Translations under genes and position numbers: made by a program
The notes under the pieces: generated by a model
Database searches by the model: none
What the model was told of the DNA's origin: nothing
The model's input: the letters and a program-made list of their open reading frames with translations, nothing else
NCBI GenBank assembly: GCA_963800325.1
Contig: CAWDAQ010000002.1
Span: forward strand, 496,001-560,000
Source: CAWDAQ01 sp963800325
Lineage (GTDB): Bacteria; Actinomycetota; Actinomycetes; Actinomycetales; Dermatophilaceae
Direction of reading: 5' to 3'
DNA: 64,000 bases
In this document: positions 42,053 to 50,733 of the stretch, in pieces
Layout of the letters: the number at the start of each line of letters is the position of its first letter
Position numbering within the stretch: the stretch's first letter is position 1

Positions 42053-42066
42053 CACCCCTAAGGGTG
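42053..42066. promoter_or_regulatory. Inverted repeat upstream of glycosyltransferase operon
   Basis: CACCC-CTAA-GGGTG is a perfect inverted repeat 51 bp before GTG 42117 in a 266-bp gap between divergent genes. It is a candidate operator for the four-gene operon. The remainder of 41851-42116 shows no ORF or promoter I can support. Confidence 0.35.
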
Positions 42067-42116
42067 CAGCGCGGGCCCGGTGCCTCTTGTCAGGGTGAGC
42101 GGATGACATCCCCCAG

Positions 42117-43190
42117 GTGCAGGACGTGACCATCCGCATCGCGTCCGTCCCGACCGACCACGTCTACGTCCGCCATCTCGCTCCCGCCGACGGTGGCGGA
42201 CGCGTCGTGCGGCTGCGCGACCCGCGCCCGCGACGCCACGTCACCGGCGCCCCCTGGTGGCCGCCGCGCGTCCTCGAACCGGACTGGCTGCGCGCTCACG
42301 CGGACGAGTTCGACGTCGTCCACGTCCACTTCGGCTTCGACGCGGAGTCCCCCGAGGCGCTCCGGCGCTGGACGGACACGCTGCGCGCGCTCGGCAAGCC
42401 CCTCGTCGTCACCGTCCACGACCTGCGCAACCCGCACCACCCCGAGCCGGGCCTCCACGACGCCCAGCTCACCGTGCTCCTGCGGGCGGCCGCCGAGGTC
42501 GTCACCCTCAGCCCCGGCGCGGCGGCCGAGATCCGACGACGCTGGGGACGGGAGGCCACGGTGCTCCCCCACCCGCACGTCGTTCCGCTCGACCGGGTCG
42601 CCCGGCCTCGCCCGGACCGGGACGGCTTCGTCGTCGGCGTGCACTGCAAGTCCCTCCGCGCCGGCATGGACCCCCTCCCCGTCATCGAGACCGCCGCGGT
42701 CACCGTCGCGGGCCTCGGCGACGCGCGGCTCCGGGTCGACGTGCACACCGACGTCATGACCGCGGGCACGCGACGCCACGACCCGGTGCTCGCGGGGCGC
42801 CTGCGCGACCTCGACCGGCGCGGACGACTCGAGCTCGCGGTGCACGACTACTTCACCGACGACGAGCTGTTCGACTACCTCTCCTCCCTCGACGTGTCCG
42901 TGCTGCCCTACCGGTTCGGCACCCACTCCGGGTGGCTCGAGGCGTGCCACGACCTCGGCACCACGGTCCTCGCCCCGGACTGCGGCTACTACGCCGAGCA
43001 GCGGCCGTGCCTGGGCTACACCGCCGGGGACGGGCGCTCGCTCGCCGCCGCCCTGACGTGCGCCCACCGGGAGCGGATGACGTGGCGCGCGTCCGTCGCG
43101 GGACGGGTCGCCGAGCGCCGGTCGCTCGCGACCGCCCACGAGGACATCTACGCGGCCGTGCTCGGCGAGGAGGTCGCGTGCACGTCGTGA
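42117..43190 (+). CDS. Glycosyltransferase family 4-like protein
   Basis: A 357-residue GT-B enzyme, first of four overlapping glycosyltransferase genes. 'DVVHVHFGFDAESPEAL', 'KPLVVTVHDLRNPHHPEP' and 'LDVSVLPYRFGTHSGWLEAC' are GT4-type segments, although the usual E(x7)E is weakly conserved. GTG 42117 has no strong ribosome binding site; GTG 42126 is an alternative. Its 3' end overlaps the next gene by 13 bp. Donor and acceptor are unknown. Confidence 0.8.
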   Translation: MQDVTIRIASVPTDHVYVRHLAPADGGGRVVRLRDPRPRRHVTGAPWWPPRVLEPDWLRAHADEFDVVHVHFGFDAESPEALRRWTDTLRALGKPLVVTVHDLRNPHHPEPGLHDAQLTVLLRAAAEVVTLSPGAAAEIRRRWGREATVLPHPHVVPLDRVARPRPDRDGFVVGVHCKSLRAGMDPLPVIETAAVTVAGLGDARLRVDVHTDVMTAGTRRHDPVLAGRLRDLDRRGRLELAVHDYFTDDELFDYLSSLDVSVLPYRFGTHSGWLEACHDLGTTVLAPDCGYYAEQRPCLGYTAGDGRSLAAALTCAHRERMTWRASVAGRVAERRSLATAHEDIYAAVLGEEVACTS

Positions 43191-44284
43191 TCGTCGCCGC
43201 GGCCCGCCACCCGGTCGCGGAGCCCTTCGCCGGCGGCCTGGAGTCGCTGACGTGGCACCTCGTGCAAGGACTGCGGCGCCGCGGCGTGCGCGTGACCGTC
43301 TTCGCCGGGGAGGGCAGCGACCCGGCCCTGGGCGCCGAGGTCCTGCGGACCCGTCCGCTGCGGCTGAGCGACGCCGCCCGCGCCGACGTCTCGATGGCCC
43401 CCGAGGGATGGCTGCGCGAGCACCACGCCTACCTGCAGGTCATGGTCGACCTCCAGTCCCGGCGCGACGTCGACGTCGTCCACAACAACAGCCTCCACCA
43501 CCTGCCGGTCGCGATGGCGCCGTCGCTGCCCATGCCGATGCTGACCACCCTCCACACGCCGCCGACCCCGTGGCTGGAGCCCGCGATCTCGATCGCCGGC
43601 TCCGCGGCCCTCACCGGGGGACGGGCCGGGGCGGGCCCGGGCCCGAGCCGGCACGTGGCGGTGAGCGCGCACACCGCGAGGTCGTGGTCCCACGTCGCCG
43701 ACGCCGACGTGGTGCCCAACGGGGTCGACGTCACCCGGTGGCGTCCCGGCGCGGGGGGTGCCGGCCTGGCGTGGGCGGGCCGGATCGTCCCCGAGAAGGC
43801 CCCTCACCTCGCCGTCCGCATGGCTCGGGCGGCCGGCCGGCCGCTCCGCCTCGCCGGGCCCGTCGGGGACCGCGACTACTACGAGCGGGAGGTCCGTCCG
43901 CTCCTCGGCGGCGACGTCCGCCACGTCGGCCACCTGACCACCGACGAGCTCGCCGCGCTGTTCGCCGCGAGCGCGGCCACCCTCGTCACCCCGGCGTGGG
44001 ACGAGCCGTACGGACTCGTCGCCGCCGAGTCCCTCGCGTGCGGCACGCCGGTGGTCGCCATCGCCCGCGGCGGGCTCGTCGACGTCGTCGACGACGCCAC
44101 CGGTGTCCTCCTCCCCGCCGACCCCGAGGCCGCGGTGGCCGCCGGCCCGGCGGCCGTCGCGCGGGCGGTCCGGCTCGACCGGCGGGCCTGCCGGCTCCGG
44201 GCCGAGCGGCACTGCTCGGTCGAGGCCATGGTCGAGCGGTACCTGCGGCTGTACGCGGAGCTCTCCGGGCAGGTGGCGGCGTGA
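43178..44284 (+). CDS. Glycosyltransferase family 4
   Basis: A 368-residue GT-B enzyme. 'PFAGGLESLTWHLVQGLRRR' is the acceptor-side N-terminal domain, 'VPNGVDVTRWRPG' and 'GRIVPEKAPHLAVRMARAAG' the donor domain, and 'EPYGLVAAESLACGTPVVA' the E(x7)E. GTG 43178 lies 4 nt after GAGGAGG, inside the end of the previous gene. The stop overlaps the next start (GTGA). Confidence 0.85.
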   Translation: MHVVIVAAARHPVAEPFAGGLESLTWHLVQGLRRRGVRVTVFAGEGSDPALGAEVLRTRPLRLSDAARADVSMAPEGWLREHHAYLQVMVDLQSRRDVDVVHNNSLHHLPVAMAPSLPMPMLTTLHTPPTPWLEPAISIAGSAALTGGRAGAGPGPSRHVAVSAHTARSWSHVADADVVPNGVDVTRWRPGAGGAGLAWAGRIVPEKAPHLAVRMARAAGRPLRLAGPVGDRDYYEREVRPLLGGDVRHVGHLTTDELAALFAASAATLVTPAWDEPYGLVAAESLACGTPVVAIARGGLVDVVDDATGVLLPADPEAAVAAGPAAVARAVRLDRRACRLRAERHCSVEAMVERYLRLYAELSGQVAA

Positions 44285-45300
44285 TCGGCTGGTACGTCCA
44301 CCACGTCGGACGCGGGCACGCGACCCGGGCCGCGGCCGTGGCCTCCCACCTGCGCACGCCGGTCACCGGCCTCGGGTCCGGCCCGGCTCCGCCCGGCTGG
44401 CCCGGCACGTGGATCGCGCTGGAGCGGGACGACCAGGGGAGGGCGCAGGGGACGACCATGGTCGACGCCGACGTCACCGCCGGTGGGGCGCTGCACTGGG
44501 TCCCCCGCCACGACCTCGGGCTCGCCGCGAGACACGCCAGGCTCGCCCGCTGGGCCGCGGCGTGCCGTCCCGAGCTCCTCGTCGTCGACGTCTCCGTCGA
44601 GGTCACCCTCCTCGCCCGGCTGTGCGGGATCCCGGTGGCCGTCGTCGCCCTCCCGGGCTGCCGTGAGGACCGCGCCCACGTCCTCGCCTACGACGTCGCC
44701 GACGCCCTGCTCGCCCCGTGGCCTGCCGGGACGCACGAGACCGGCTGGCCACGCCGGTGGCGGGAGAAGACGTGGACCGTCGGCGGCATCAGCCGCCACG
44801 ACGGGTGGGCCGTCCCGCCGGCCCGCCCTCGCGGCACCCCCCGGGTCCTGCTCCTGTGGGGGGCCGGGGGCCGGGCGACCTCGTCCGAGCAGGTGCGGCG
44901 TGCCCGGGAGGCGACGCCGGGCTGGGAGTGGGTCGAGCGGGCTCCCGGCTCCGGGGACGACGTGTGGCAGGACCTCGCCGACGCCGACGTCGTGGTCACC
45001 CACGGCGGGCAGAACGCCGTCGCCGAGGTCGCCGCCGCCCGCCGCCCCGCGGTCGTCGTGGCCCAGCCCCGACCGTTCGACGAGCAGCTCGCCACCGCCC
45101 GCGAGCTCGACCGGCTCGGCGTCGCGGTGGGACTTCAGGAGTGGCCGGAGCCGGACCGCTGGCCCGCCCTGCTCACCCGCGCCCGGTCGCTCGGCGGGGC
45201 CGGGTGGTCTCGGTGGAGCTCGGGCTCCGGCGCGGTCCTCGCCGCACGGCGCCTCGACGAGCTCACGGACCGGCTGGCCGCGGGCGGGGGTGCGCGGTGA
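44281..45300 (+). CDS. MurG-like (GT28-type) glycosyltransferase
   Basis: A 339-residue GT-B protein. The N-terminus 'GWYVHHVGRGHATRAAAVAS' is the nucleotide-sugar-transferase glycine loop. 'VVVTHGGQNAVAEVAAARRP' and 'VVVAQPRPFDEQLATAREL' match the UDP-sugar site of MurG/GT28. It overlaps both neighbours by 4 nt. The acceptor is unknown. Confidence 0.8.
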   Translation: MIGWYVHHVGRGHATRAAAVASHLRTPVTGLGSGPAPPGWPGTWIALERDDQGRAQGTTMVDADVTAGGALHWVPRHDLGLAARHARLARWAAACRPELLVVDVSVEVTLLARLCGIPVAVVALPGCREDRAHVLAYDVADALLAPWPAGTHETGWPRRWREKTWTVGGISRHDGWAVPPARPRGTPRVLLLWGAGGRATSSEQVRRAREATPGWEWVERAPGSGDDVWQDLADADVVVTHGGQNAVAEVAAARRPAVVVAQPRPFDEQLATARELDRLGVAVGLQEWPEPDRWPALLTRARSLGGAGWSRWSSGSGAVLAARRLDELTDRLAAGGGAR

Positions 45301-46238
45301 CGCCCTCACCCCTCGAGGCACCCCGGGTCGCGGTCGTCACCATCGTCCGGGGGCGGCACGACCACCTGCGGGGACAGCTGTGGGGGCTGCGGCGCCAGAC
45401 CCGTGTCCCGGACCTGCACGTCGTCGTCGCGATGGACGACCCGCAGGTGCCCGGCGTCCTCGCGCTCGAGGACACCCCGTGGCCCACCCGGGTCGTGCCG
45501 CTGGCCGCTCCGGACGGCCGGCTGCCGCTCTCCGCGGCACGCAACGCCGGGGCAGCGGTCGCCGCGACGCAGGGAGCGACCGTGCTCGTCGTCCTCGACG
45601 TTGACTGCATCCCGGCTCCCGGTCTGGTCGCCCGCTACGCCGAGGTCGTCGCCGACCTGGCCGGGCGCGAACCGGACCGCCCGGTGCTCGCCTGCGGGGA
45701 GGTCCGCTACCTCGACGCCGGGACGAGCCGTCTCGGACCGGGCCTGCGCACGTGGCACGCGCTGGACCGGGGCAGCCGCGTCCACCCAGCCCGGCCCGCG
45801 GTGCCCGCGGGGGTGACCCGCGCCGAGGACGAACGGCTGTTCTGGTCGCTGTCGTTCGCGACCACGCCCCGCTCGTGGACCCGGCTCGGGGGGTTCGACG
45901 AGGGCTACCTCGGCTACGGCGGCGAGGACACCGACTTCGGCCAGCGACTGCGGCACGCCGACGGGGCGATGTTCTGGGTGGGCGGCGCCCTCGCCTACCA
46001 CCAGCACCACGAGAGCCAGTCCCCGCCGGTTCGGCACGTCGTGGACGTGGTCGCCAACGCCAACCGCTTCGCCGCCCGCTGGGGGTGGTGGCCGATGCAC
46101 GGGTGGCTCGAGGAGCTCGACGACCTCGGTCTCGTCCGCCGGGAGGAGGGGGGCACCTACGTCGTCACGGCGCGCGGCCGGCAGCGGGCAGGCGTGGTCC
46201 CCCCGTCCGGCGGCCCCGCGACGACGGGAACCGCCTGA
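45297..46238 (+). CDS. Glycosyltransferase family 2
   Basis: A 313-residue GT-A enzyme. 'VVTIVRGRHDHLRGQL' opens the fold, 'VLDVDCIPAPG' is the metal-binding DxD and 'GYGGEDTDFGQRLRHA' carries the catalytic ED motif of the galactosyltransferase-type C-terminal region. Coupled to the preceding gene by a 4-nt overlap. Last gene of the operon. Confidence 0.84.
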   Translation: MTPSPLEAPRVAVVTIVRGRHDHLRGQLWGLRRQTRVPDLHVVVAMDDPQVPGVLALEDTPWPTRVVPLAAPDGRLPLSAARNAGAAVAATQGATVLVVLDVDCIPAPGLVARYAEVVADLAGREPDRPVLACGEVRYLDAGTSRLGPGLRTWHALDRGSRVHPARPAVPAGVTRAEDERLFWSLSFATTPRSWTRLGGFDEGYLGYGGEDTDFGQRLRHADGAMFWVGGALAYHQHHESQSPPVRHVVDVVANANRFAARWGWWPMHGWLEELDDLGLVRREEGGTYVVTARGRQRAGVVPPSGGPATTGTA

Positions 46239-46540
46239 GCCGGGGAGTCGTGGCCGCGACCTTGGTCACTGCCCACGGCCGGTCCCCCGGGGAACCGTGG
46301 GCGAGCGGTGGAAGGACCACGACGTCCGCGACAGGCGGGGCCGGGGCCCCCGCGAACGGGGTGGGCCCCATGGGCGAGGACCCCGCCGCACCGCCGGGTC
46401 GCCACCTGCTGCCGCGACGAACGCCTCCCGCTGCCGCCGTGGCGGCCGTACCCGCCGATCCCCGGGTTTCCGGTGCGCCGTGGCGGGTAGCCAGAGGTGA
46501 CGGCACGATCCGGGAAGAGTCCCGGGGAAAGGGGAACACC
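46239..46540. other. Intergenic gap with one hairpin
   Basis: This 302-bp gap holds no ORF I would support. An 8-bp stem (GCCCACGG at 46271-46278 with CCGTGGGC at 46295-46302) may end the glycosyltransferase operon. GAAAGGGG directly before 46541 is the ribosome binding site of the hemerythrin gene. Confidence 0.4.
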
Positions 46541-47125
46541 ATGGGAAACGCCGCCGAGGCCCGCGCGAAGGCCGCAGACCTTCCCGAGGGCGACGTCATC
46601 AGGATCCTCCTCGAGCAGCACGCCCGGGTCCACGACTGCTTCGAGACGATCGAGACCACCACCGGCACCGAGCGGGCCCGGGCATTCGACGAGCTGCGGG
46701 TCCTCCTCGCGGTCCACGAGACCGCTGAGGAGGAGGTGCTGCGTCCGGTCACGAGCAGGGTCGTCGGCCAGGGGATCACGGATGCCCGCAACCACGAGGA
46801 GGAGGAGGCCAACAAGGTGCTCTCGCGCCTCGAGGAGCTGGAGCCCGACAGCACCGACTTCGAGGCGCTGATCCGAGAGTTCAAGCGGTCGGTCACCGAG
46901 CACGCCGACGAGGAGGAGTCGGTCGAGTTCAGCCGGGTCCTCGACGCGGTCGACGAGGACGAGCGCCAGAAGCTGGGGAAGCGGCTGCGCACGGCCGAGC
47001 GGCTGGCTCCGACTCATCCCCACCCCTCGACCGCGGGCTCCGGCGCCGGGACGCAGATGGCCGTCGGGCCCTTCGTCGCGATGGTCGACAGAGTCCGGGA
47101 CGCCCTGGCCAGGGACTCCTCCTGA
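46541..47125 (+). CDS. Hemerythrin HHE domain protein
   Basis: A 194-residue cytoplasmic protein with the four-helix hemerythrin layout. His/Glu ligands of a diiron site are visible in 'LLEQHARVHDCFE', 'LAVHETAEEEVLRP', 'ARNHEEEEANK' and 'VTEHADEEESVEF'. Such proteins sense or store O2, NO or iron, or protect from oxidative damage. The start ATG has GGGGAAAGGGG upstream. It stands alone as a transcription unit. Confidence 0.87.
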   Translation: MGNAAEARAKAADLPEGDVIRILLEQHARVHDCFETIETTTGTERARAFDELRVLLAVHETAEEEVLRPVTSRVVGQGITDARNHEEEEANKVLSRLEELEPDSTDFEALIREFKRSVTEHADEEESVEFSRVLDAVDEDERQKLGKRLRTAERLAPTHPHPSTAGSGAGTQMAVGPFVAMVDRVRDALARDSS

Positions 47126-47162
47126 ACTCCGGGGCCTGAACTCCGGGCCCTGGACTTCGCGG
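47121..47162. repeat. Three 14-bp imperfect tandem repeats
   Basis: CCTGAACTCCGGGG (47121), CCTGAACTCCGGGC (47135) and CCTGGACTTCGCGG (47149) follow directly after each other; the first includes the hemerythrin stop codon. Probably neutral slippage. Confidence 0.7.
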
Positions 47163-47169
47163 CCTGATC

Positions 47170-47215
47170 CGCGTCCGCCACCCCCGCCCGCGCCGGCAGG
47201 GGGGTGGCGGACGCG
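47170..47215. terminator. Bidirectional terminator hairpin
   Basis: Arms 47170-47185 and 47200-47215 form a perfect 16-bp stem with a 14-nt loop, in the gap between the convergent hemerythrin gene and the sugar ABC operon. There is no U-run. Confidence 0.75.
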
Positions 47216-47254
47216 TGTCGCAGTGCGACGGTGCCGCCCCCGGGAGCCGAGGAC

Positions 47255-48163
47255 TCACCCCCGGGTGCCGGTGGTCGCGATCCCCGCGATGAACTGGCGC
47301 TGGCCGACGAAGAACAGGACGATCATCGGCAGCGTCGTGATCACGCTCGCGGTCACGATGATCTCCCAGTGCCAGTTGCCCCCGAACCCGAACTGGTCCA
47401 CGAGGGCCTTCAGACCGCGCGGCACCGTGAAGGAGTCCGAGTCGCGCAGGTAGATCAGGGGGCGCATGAGGTCGGTCCACGCTGCTTGGAACTCGAAGAG
47501 CAGGGTGACGACGAGAGCCGGCCGGCACAACGGCAGCGCGATCCGCCAGAAGACCGTCCAGTGTCCCGCACCGTCCACCTTCGCGGCGTCGAAGACGTCA
47601 CGCGGCAGCCCGAGGAAGAACTGGCGGAGCAGGAAGATGTAGAACGCGCTGCCGAACAGGTTCTGCGCCCACAGGGGGTTCAGGGTGCCGACCTGCCCGA
47701 GGGCGTCCCAGATGAGGAACGTCGGCACCATGGTCACGGCCCCGGGCAGCATCATCGTCGCGAGGACGAGCCCGAACATGACCCCTTGGCCCCGGAAGCG
47801 GTAGTGGCTGAAGCCCCAGGCGACCATGGCGCTCGACAGGGTCACGGTCACCGCCGCGAGGACGGTGACGATGACCGTGTTGAGGAGCCAGAGCGCGAGC
47901 GGCGCCTGTTGCCACACCTCGACGTAGTTCTCCAGCGTGAACGTCCGAGGGATGAGGCGGTTGTCGAAGACCTCCCCTCGGGGCTTGAACGACGCGCTCA
48001 CGAGCCAGACGAAGGGGTAGAGGAAGACCACGGCGAACGCGGTCAGCGCGAGCCAGACGGCGGCGTGGCGCAGGGTGAGCCGTCGTCGGCGTCGCGGCCG
48101 GGGTGCCGCGGTGGCGCGGGGGGCCTCCACGACGGTCGAGGGAGGCCTGGAGGTCGTGGTCAT
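47255..48163 (-). CDS. Carbohydrate ABC transporter permease (MalG-type)
   Basis: A 302-residue permease with six hydrophobic segments. The EAA loop 'DVFDAAKVDGAGHWTVFWRI' with 'ALPLCRPALVVT' is that of the CUT1 carbohydrate family. A cytoplasmic Arg/Pro-rich N-terminus precedes TM1. Its ATG overlaps the stop of the other permease (ATGA). No ATPase gene accompanies it, so it probably uses a shared MsiK-like ATPase encoded elsewhere. Confidence 0.9.
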   Translation of the reverse strand: MTTTSRPPSTVVEAPRATAAPRPRRRRRLTLRHAAVWLALTAFAVVFLYPFVWLVSASFKPRGEVFDNRLIPRTFTLENYVEVWQQAPLALWLLNTVIVTVLAAVTVTLSSAMVAWGFSHYRFRGQGVMFGLVLATMMLPGAVTMVPTFLIWDALGQVGTLNPLWAQNLFGSAFYIFLLRQFFLGLPRDVFDAAKVDGAGHWTVFWRIALPLCRPALVVTLLFEFQAAWTDLMRPLIYLRDSDSFTVPRGLKALVDQFGFGGNWHWEIIVTASVITTLPMIVLFFVGQRQFIAGIATTGTRG

Positions 48164-49149
48164 CGGCTCTGCCCTTCGTAGTGGACGAGTCGCCTGCTGC
48201 CCCAGAACTGCACGGCGGTGACGACCATGATGAGACCGAACATGAGCCAGGCCAGCGCCGAGGCGTACCCCATGTGCAGGTTCTCGAACGCCTGCTGGAA
48301 GAGGTAGATGGCGTAGAACAGGGCGGCGTCGTTGCTGTACGTGGTGTTGCCCGATCCGAAGTACGCCGTGTAGGCCTCGGTGAAGGACTGCAGCGAGGCG
48401 ATGGTGTCGATGATGACGACGAAGAAGATCGCCGGGCTGATCAACGGCACCGTGACGTGCAGGAAGCGCTGCGTGGAGCTGGCGCCGTCGACCCTGGCGG
48501 CGTCGTGCAGGTCGGTCGGCACGTTCTGCAGGGCCGCGAGGAAGATGATGACCGTCGAGCCGACCGTCCACAGGCTCATGAGGACCAGACCGGGCTTGAT
48601 CCAGTGCGGGTCGGTCGTCCATGCCGGGCCGTTGATCCCGAACATCCCCAGGAACTCGTTGACCAGGCCCTGCTGGCCGTTGAACAGCAGCAGCAGGAGG
48701 ACGCCGACGGCAACGGGCGGCGTCATCTTGGGCATGAAGAACGCGGTGCGGAAGAACCCCGTGGCGCGAGCCGCCTGCTGCAGGAGCAGCGCGAGCAGCA
48801 GCGACGTCACGACCTTCGCCGGAACGAGCATGAGCGTGAACACGAAGGTGTTCCGCAGCGACAGGGCGACCTTGGGGTCGTGGAACATCTCCCGGTAGTT
48901 GTCGAGGCCGACGAAGGAGGGGTCGTTGATGACGTCGTAGTCGGTGAGGGAGAGGTAGCCGCTGTAGAGGACGGGCCAGAGCGTGAACACGGCGAAGCCG
49001 ATGATCCACGGGCTGACGAAGAGCAGCGCCGCCCGGGTGTCGGACCTGCGCCGGCTGCCCGGACGCCGTCGAGGGAGAAGCCTCGCGCCCGCCGCCGGGG
49101 GACCCGGGTCGCGGGTACCGGAGCGGGTCAGGAGTCGAGAGGACGACAT
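48160..49149 (-). CDS. Carbohydrate ABC transporter permease (MalF-type)
   Basis: A 329-residue permease with six hydrophobic segments and the EAA-like loop 'DLHDAARVDGASSTQRFLHV' followed by 'TVPLISPAIFFV'. It pairs with the MalG-type gene downstream. Its start lies 28 bp after the stop of the binding-protein gene. Confidence 0.9.
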   Translation of the reverse strand: MSSSRLLTRSGTRDPGPPAAGARLLPRRRPGSRRRSDTRAALLFVSPWIIGFAVFTLWPVLYSGYLSLTDYDVINDPSFVGLDNYREMFHDPKVALSLRNTFVFTLMLVPAKVVTSLLLALLLQQAARATGFFRTAFFMPKMTPPVAVGVLLLLLFNGQQGLVNEFLGMFGINGPAWTTDPHWIKPGLVLMSLWTVGSTVIIFLAALQNVPTDLHDAARVDGASSTQRFLHVTVPLISPAIFFVVIIDTIASLQSFTEAYTAYFGSGNTTYSNDAALFYAIYLFQQAFENLHMGYASALAWLMFGLIMVVTAVQFWGSRRLVHYEGQSR

Positions 49150-49177
49150 GGTCTACCGCCTGATCGTGTGGTCGGGG

Positions 49178-50548
49178 TCAGGACTTGTCGTCCCACTTGG
49201 CCCAGGCGGCGTCCAGAGCCTCCTGCGCCTCCTTCTGTGCCTGGTCGAGCGACTTCTGCGGGCTCTGCTGACCGTTGAGAACACGGTTGACCCCGTCCTG
49301 CCACGCCGTCGTGAACGCAGCGCCGGCCGGGTTGGCCGGGAACGAGAAGGTGTTCCGCGCGGCGGTGTACATCGCCGTGACGCCGTCCGACCAGGGAGCG
49401 GAGTCCGCCGTGGTCATGGCCTGGAGCTTGGCGTCGGCCGCGTCGTTGCCGGTGAGGATGCCGGTGAACGGCTTGCCGTCCTTGGTCCGCGCGCCCAGCC
49501 GCGCGCGGCCGGCGGCGACCCACGCCTTCGTCGTCGTCATCTCCTTGGCGAACCGGCAGGCGGCCCCGGGATGCGGCGAGGACTTCGGGATCGCCCACGC
49601 GGAGCCGGAGGAGTAGGCGACGGGACTGCCCGAGTGGTCCTTGACCGTGGTGAAGGCCATGGGCGCCTCGGGTGAGGTGTCGTTGAGCACGTTGACGTAC
49701 CACTGCTCCATCGGCATGGCCCCCAGCACACCCGTGGCGTACTGGTTCCCCTTGCCGAAGAAGTCTGCCGAGTCGCGCAGCGCCTTGACCTTGGCGAAGC
49801 CCCCCTGCTCGTCGTAGACCCCGACGGCCCAGTCGAGCGCCTGGACGACCGCGGGATCGTTCAGGTGCGCCGTCCGGCCATCCTCGGAGAGCAGGTCGAC
49901 GCCGTTCGCGTGGGCCCACAGGGGCAGGAACTCCGGCAGCTTGGTGTCGTAGCCGATGACCTCGAGCTTGCCCCCCGGGGCCCGGTGGATCTTCTTCGCC
50001 GCGGCCGTGATGCTGTCCCAGTCGTGCCCGTCGACGTCCTCGACCGAGTACCCGGCCTTGTCGAGGAGGTCCTGGTTCGCCTGGATGATCTGGACCTGGT
50101 TGAACTCGGGGATCCCGTAGACGTCACCGCCGAAGGTGACCTGCGCCAACGCGGCGTCGTCGTACTGGCTCGTGTCGATGCCCTCACCGTCGATGCAGTC
50201 CGTCAGGGGGACGATCGCGCCGCGGCTCGCGAACGTCCCGACCTGGTCGCGGTTGGCGTAGATGACGTCGGGCGCCTCGCCGGAGGCGATCGCGGTGAGG
50301 AACTGCTGGACGTCGAGGTCGCCCTCGATGAGCTTGACCTTCGCCGGATCGAGCGACTTCCTCGCGACCTTCAACCGTGCGCGAGCCACCTCGTCGGCCG
50401 CGCCGAACCCCATCACGCTGATCCGCCCGCTGTAGCTCGCGGCGCTGTCGAACTCGCCGGACCGCTGTCCACCTCCTTCGTCCGACCCGTGGGCACATCC
50501 GGCGAGGGCGACGAGCGCCACTGATGCCAGGGCCAGACGCGACTTCAT
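49178..50548 (-). CDS. Carbohydrate ABC transporter substrate-binding lipoprotein
   Basis: A 456-residue extracellular solute-binding protein, family 1. The signal peptide ends in lipobox 'ALAGC' (Cys18). Typical segments are 'ASGEAPDVIYANRDQVGTF' and 'AIPKSSPHPGAACRFAKEM'. It is the first gene of the operon. The ATG has GAGGAGAACG upstream. The sugar is not deducible; GH13 and GH15 enzymes elsewhere in the window make maltooligosaccharides one option. Confidence 0.9.
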   Translation of the reverse strand: MKSRLALASVALVALAGCAHGSDEGGGQRSGEFDSAASYSGRISVMGFGAADEVARARLKVARKSLDPAKVKLIEGDLDVQQFLTAIASGEAPDVIYANRDQVGTFASRGAIVPLTDCIDGEGIDTSQYDDAALAQVTFGGDVYGIPEFNQVQIIQANQDLLDKAGYSVEDVDGHDWDSITAAAKKIHRAPGGKLEVIGYDTKLPEFLPLWAHANGVDLLSEDGRTAHLNDPAVVQALDWAVGVYDEQGGFAKVKALRDSADFFGKGNQYATGVLGAMPMEQWYVNVLNDTSPEAPMAFTTVKDHSGSPVAYSSGSAWAIPKSSPHPGAACRFAKEMTTTKAWVAAGRARLGARTKDGKPFTGILTGNDAADAKLQAMTTADSAPWSDGVTAMYTAARNTFSFPANPAGAAFTTAWQDGVNRVLNGQQSPQKSLDQAQKEAQEALDAAWAKWDDKS

Positions 50549-50644
50549 GACGTTCTCCTCGTGGTCGACGGTCGTGGTCGTGGTCGGTGGTCCGGTGCAA
50601 CGCCCGGGACCGGCCGACGCGGGGGCGTGCGGGAGCCTCGCTGG

Positions 50645-50654
50645 AAGGCGCCTT
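50645..50654. promoter_or_regulatory. 10-bp palindrome in divergent promoter region
   Basis: AAGGCGCCTT is a perfect palindrome about 100 bp upstream of the binding-protein gene and 80 bp before the phosphopantetheinyl transferase gene. It is a weak candidate operator; no LacI-type regulator gene is adjacent. Tandem GTGGTC-like units occur at about 50552-50595. Confidence 0.25.
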
Positions 50655-50733
50655 ACCCTCCTCGATCACTTCTCGAACGTCGCCTCGCGTCCTCGTCCGT
50701 CTTCCTGCTCCACCGGCGTGGGAGACTCGCGGG

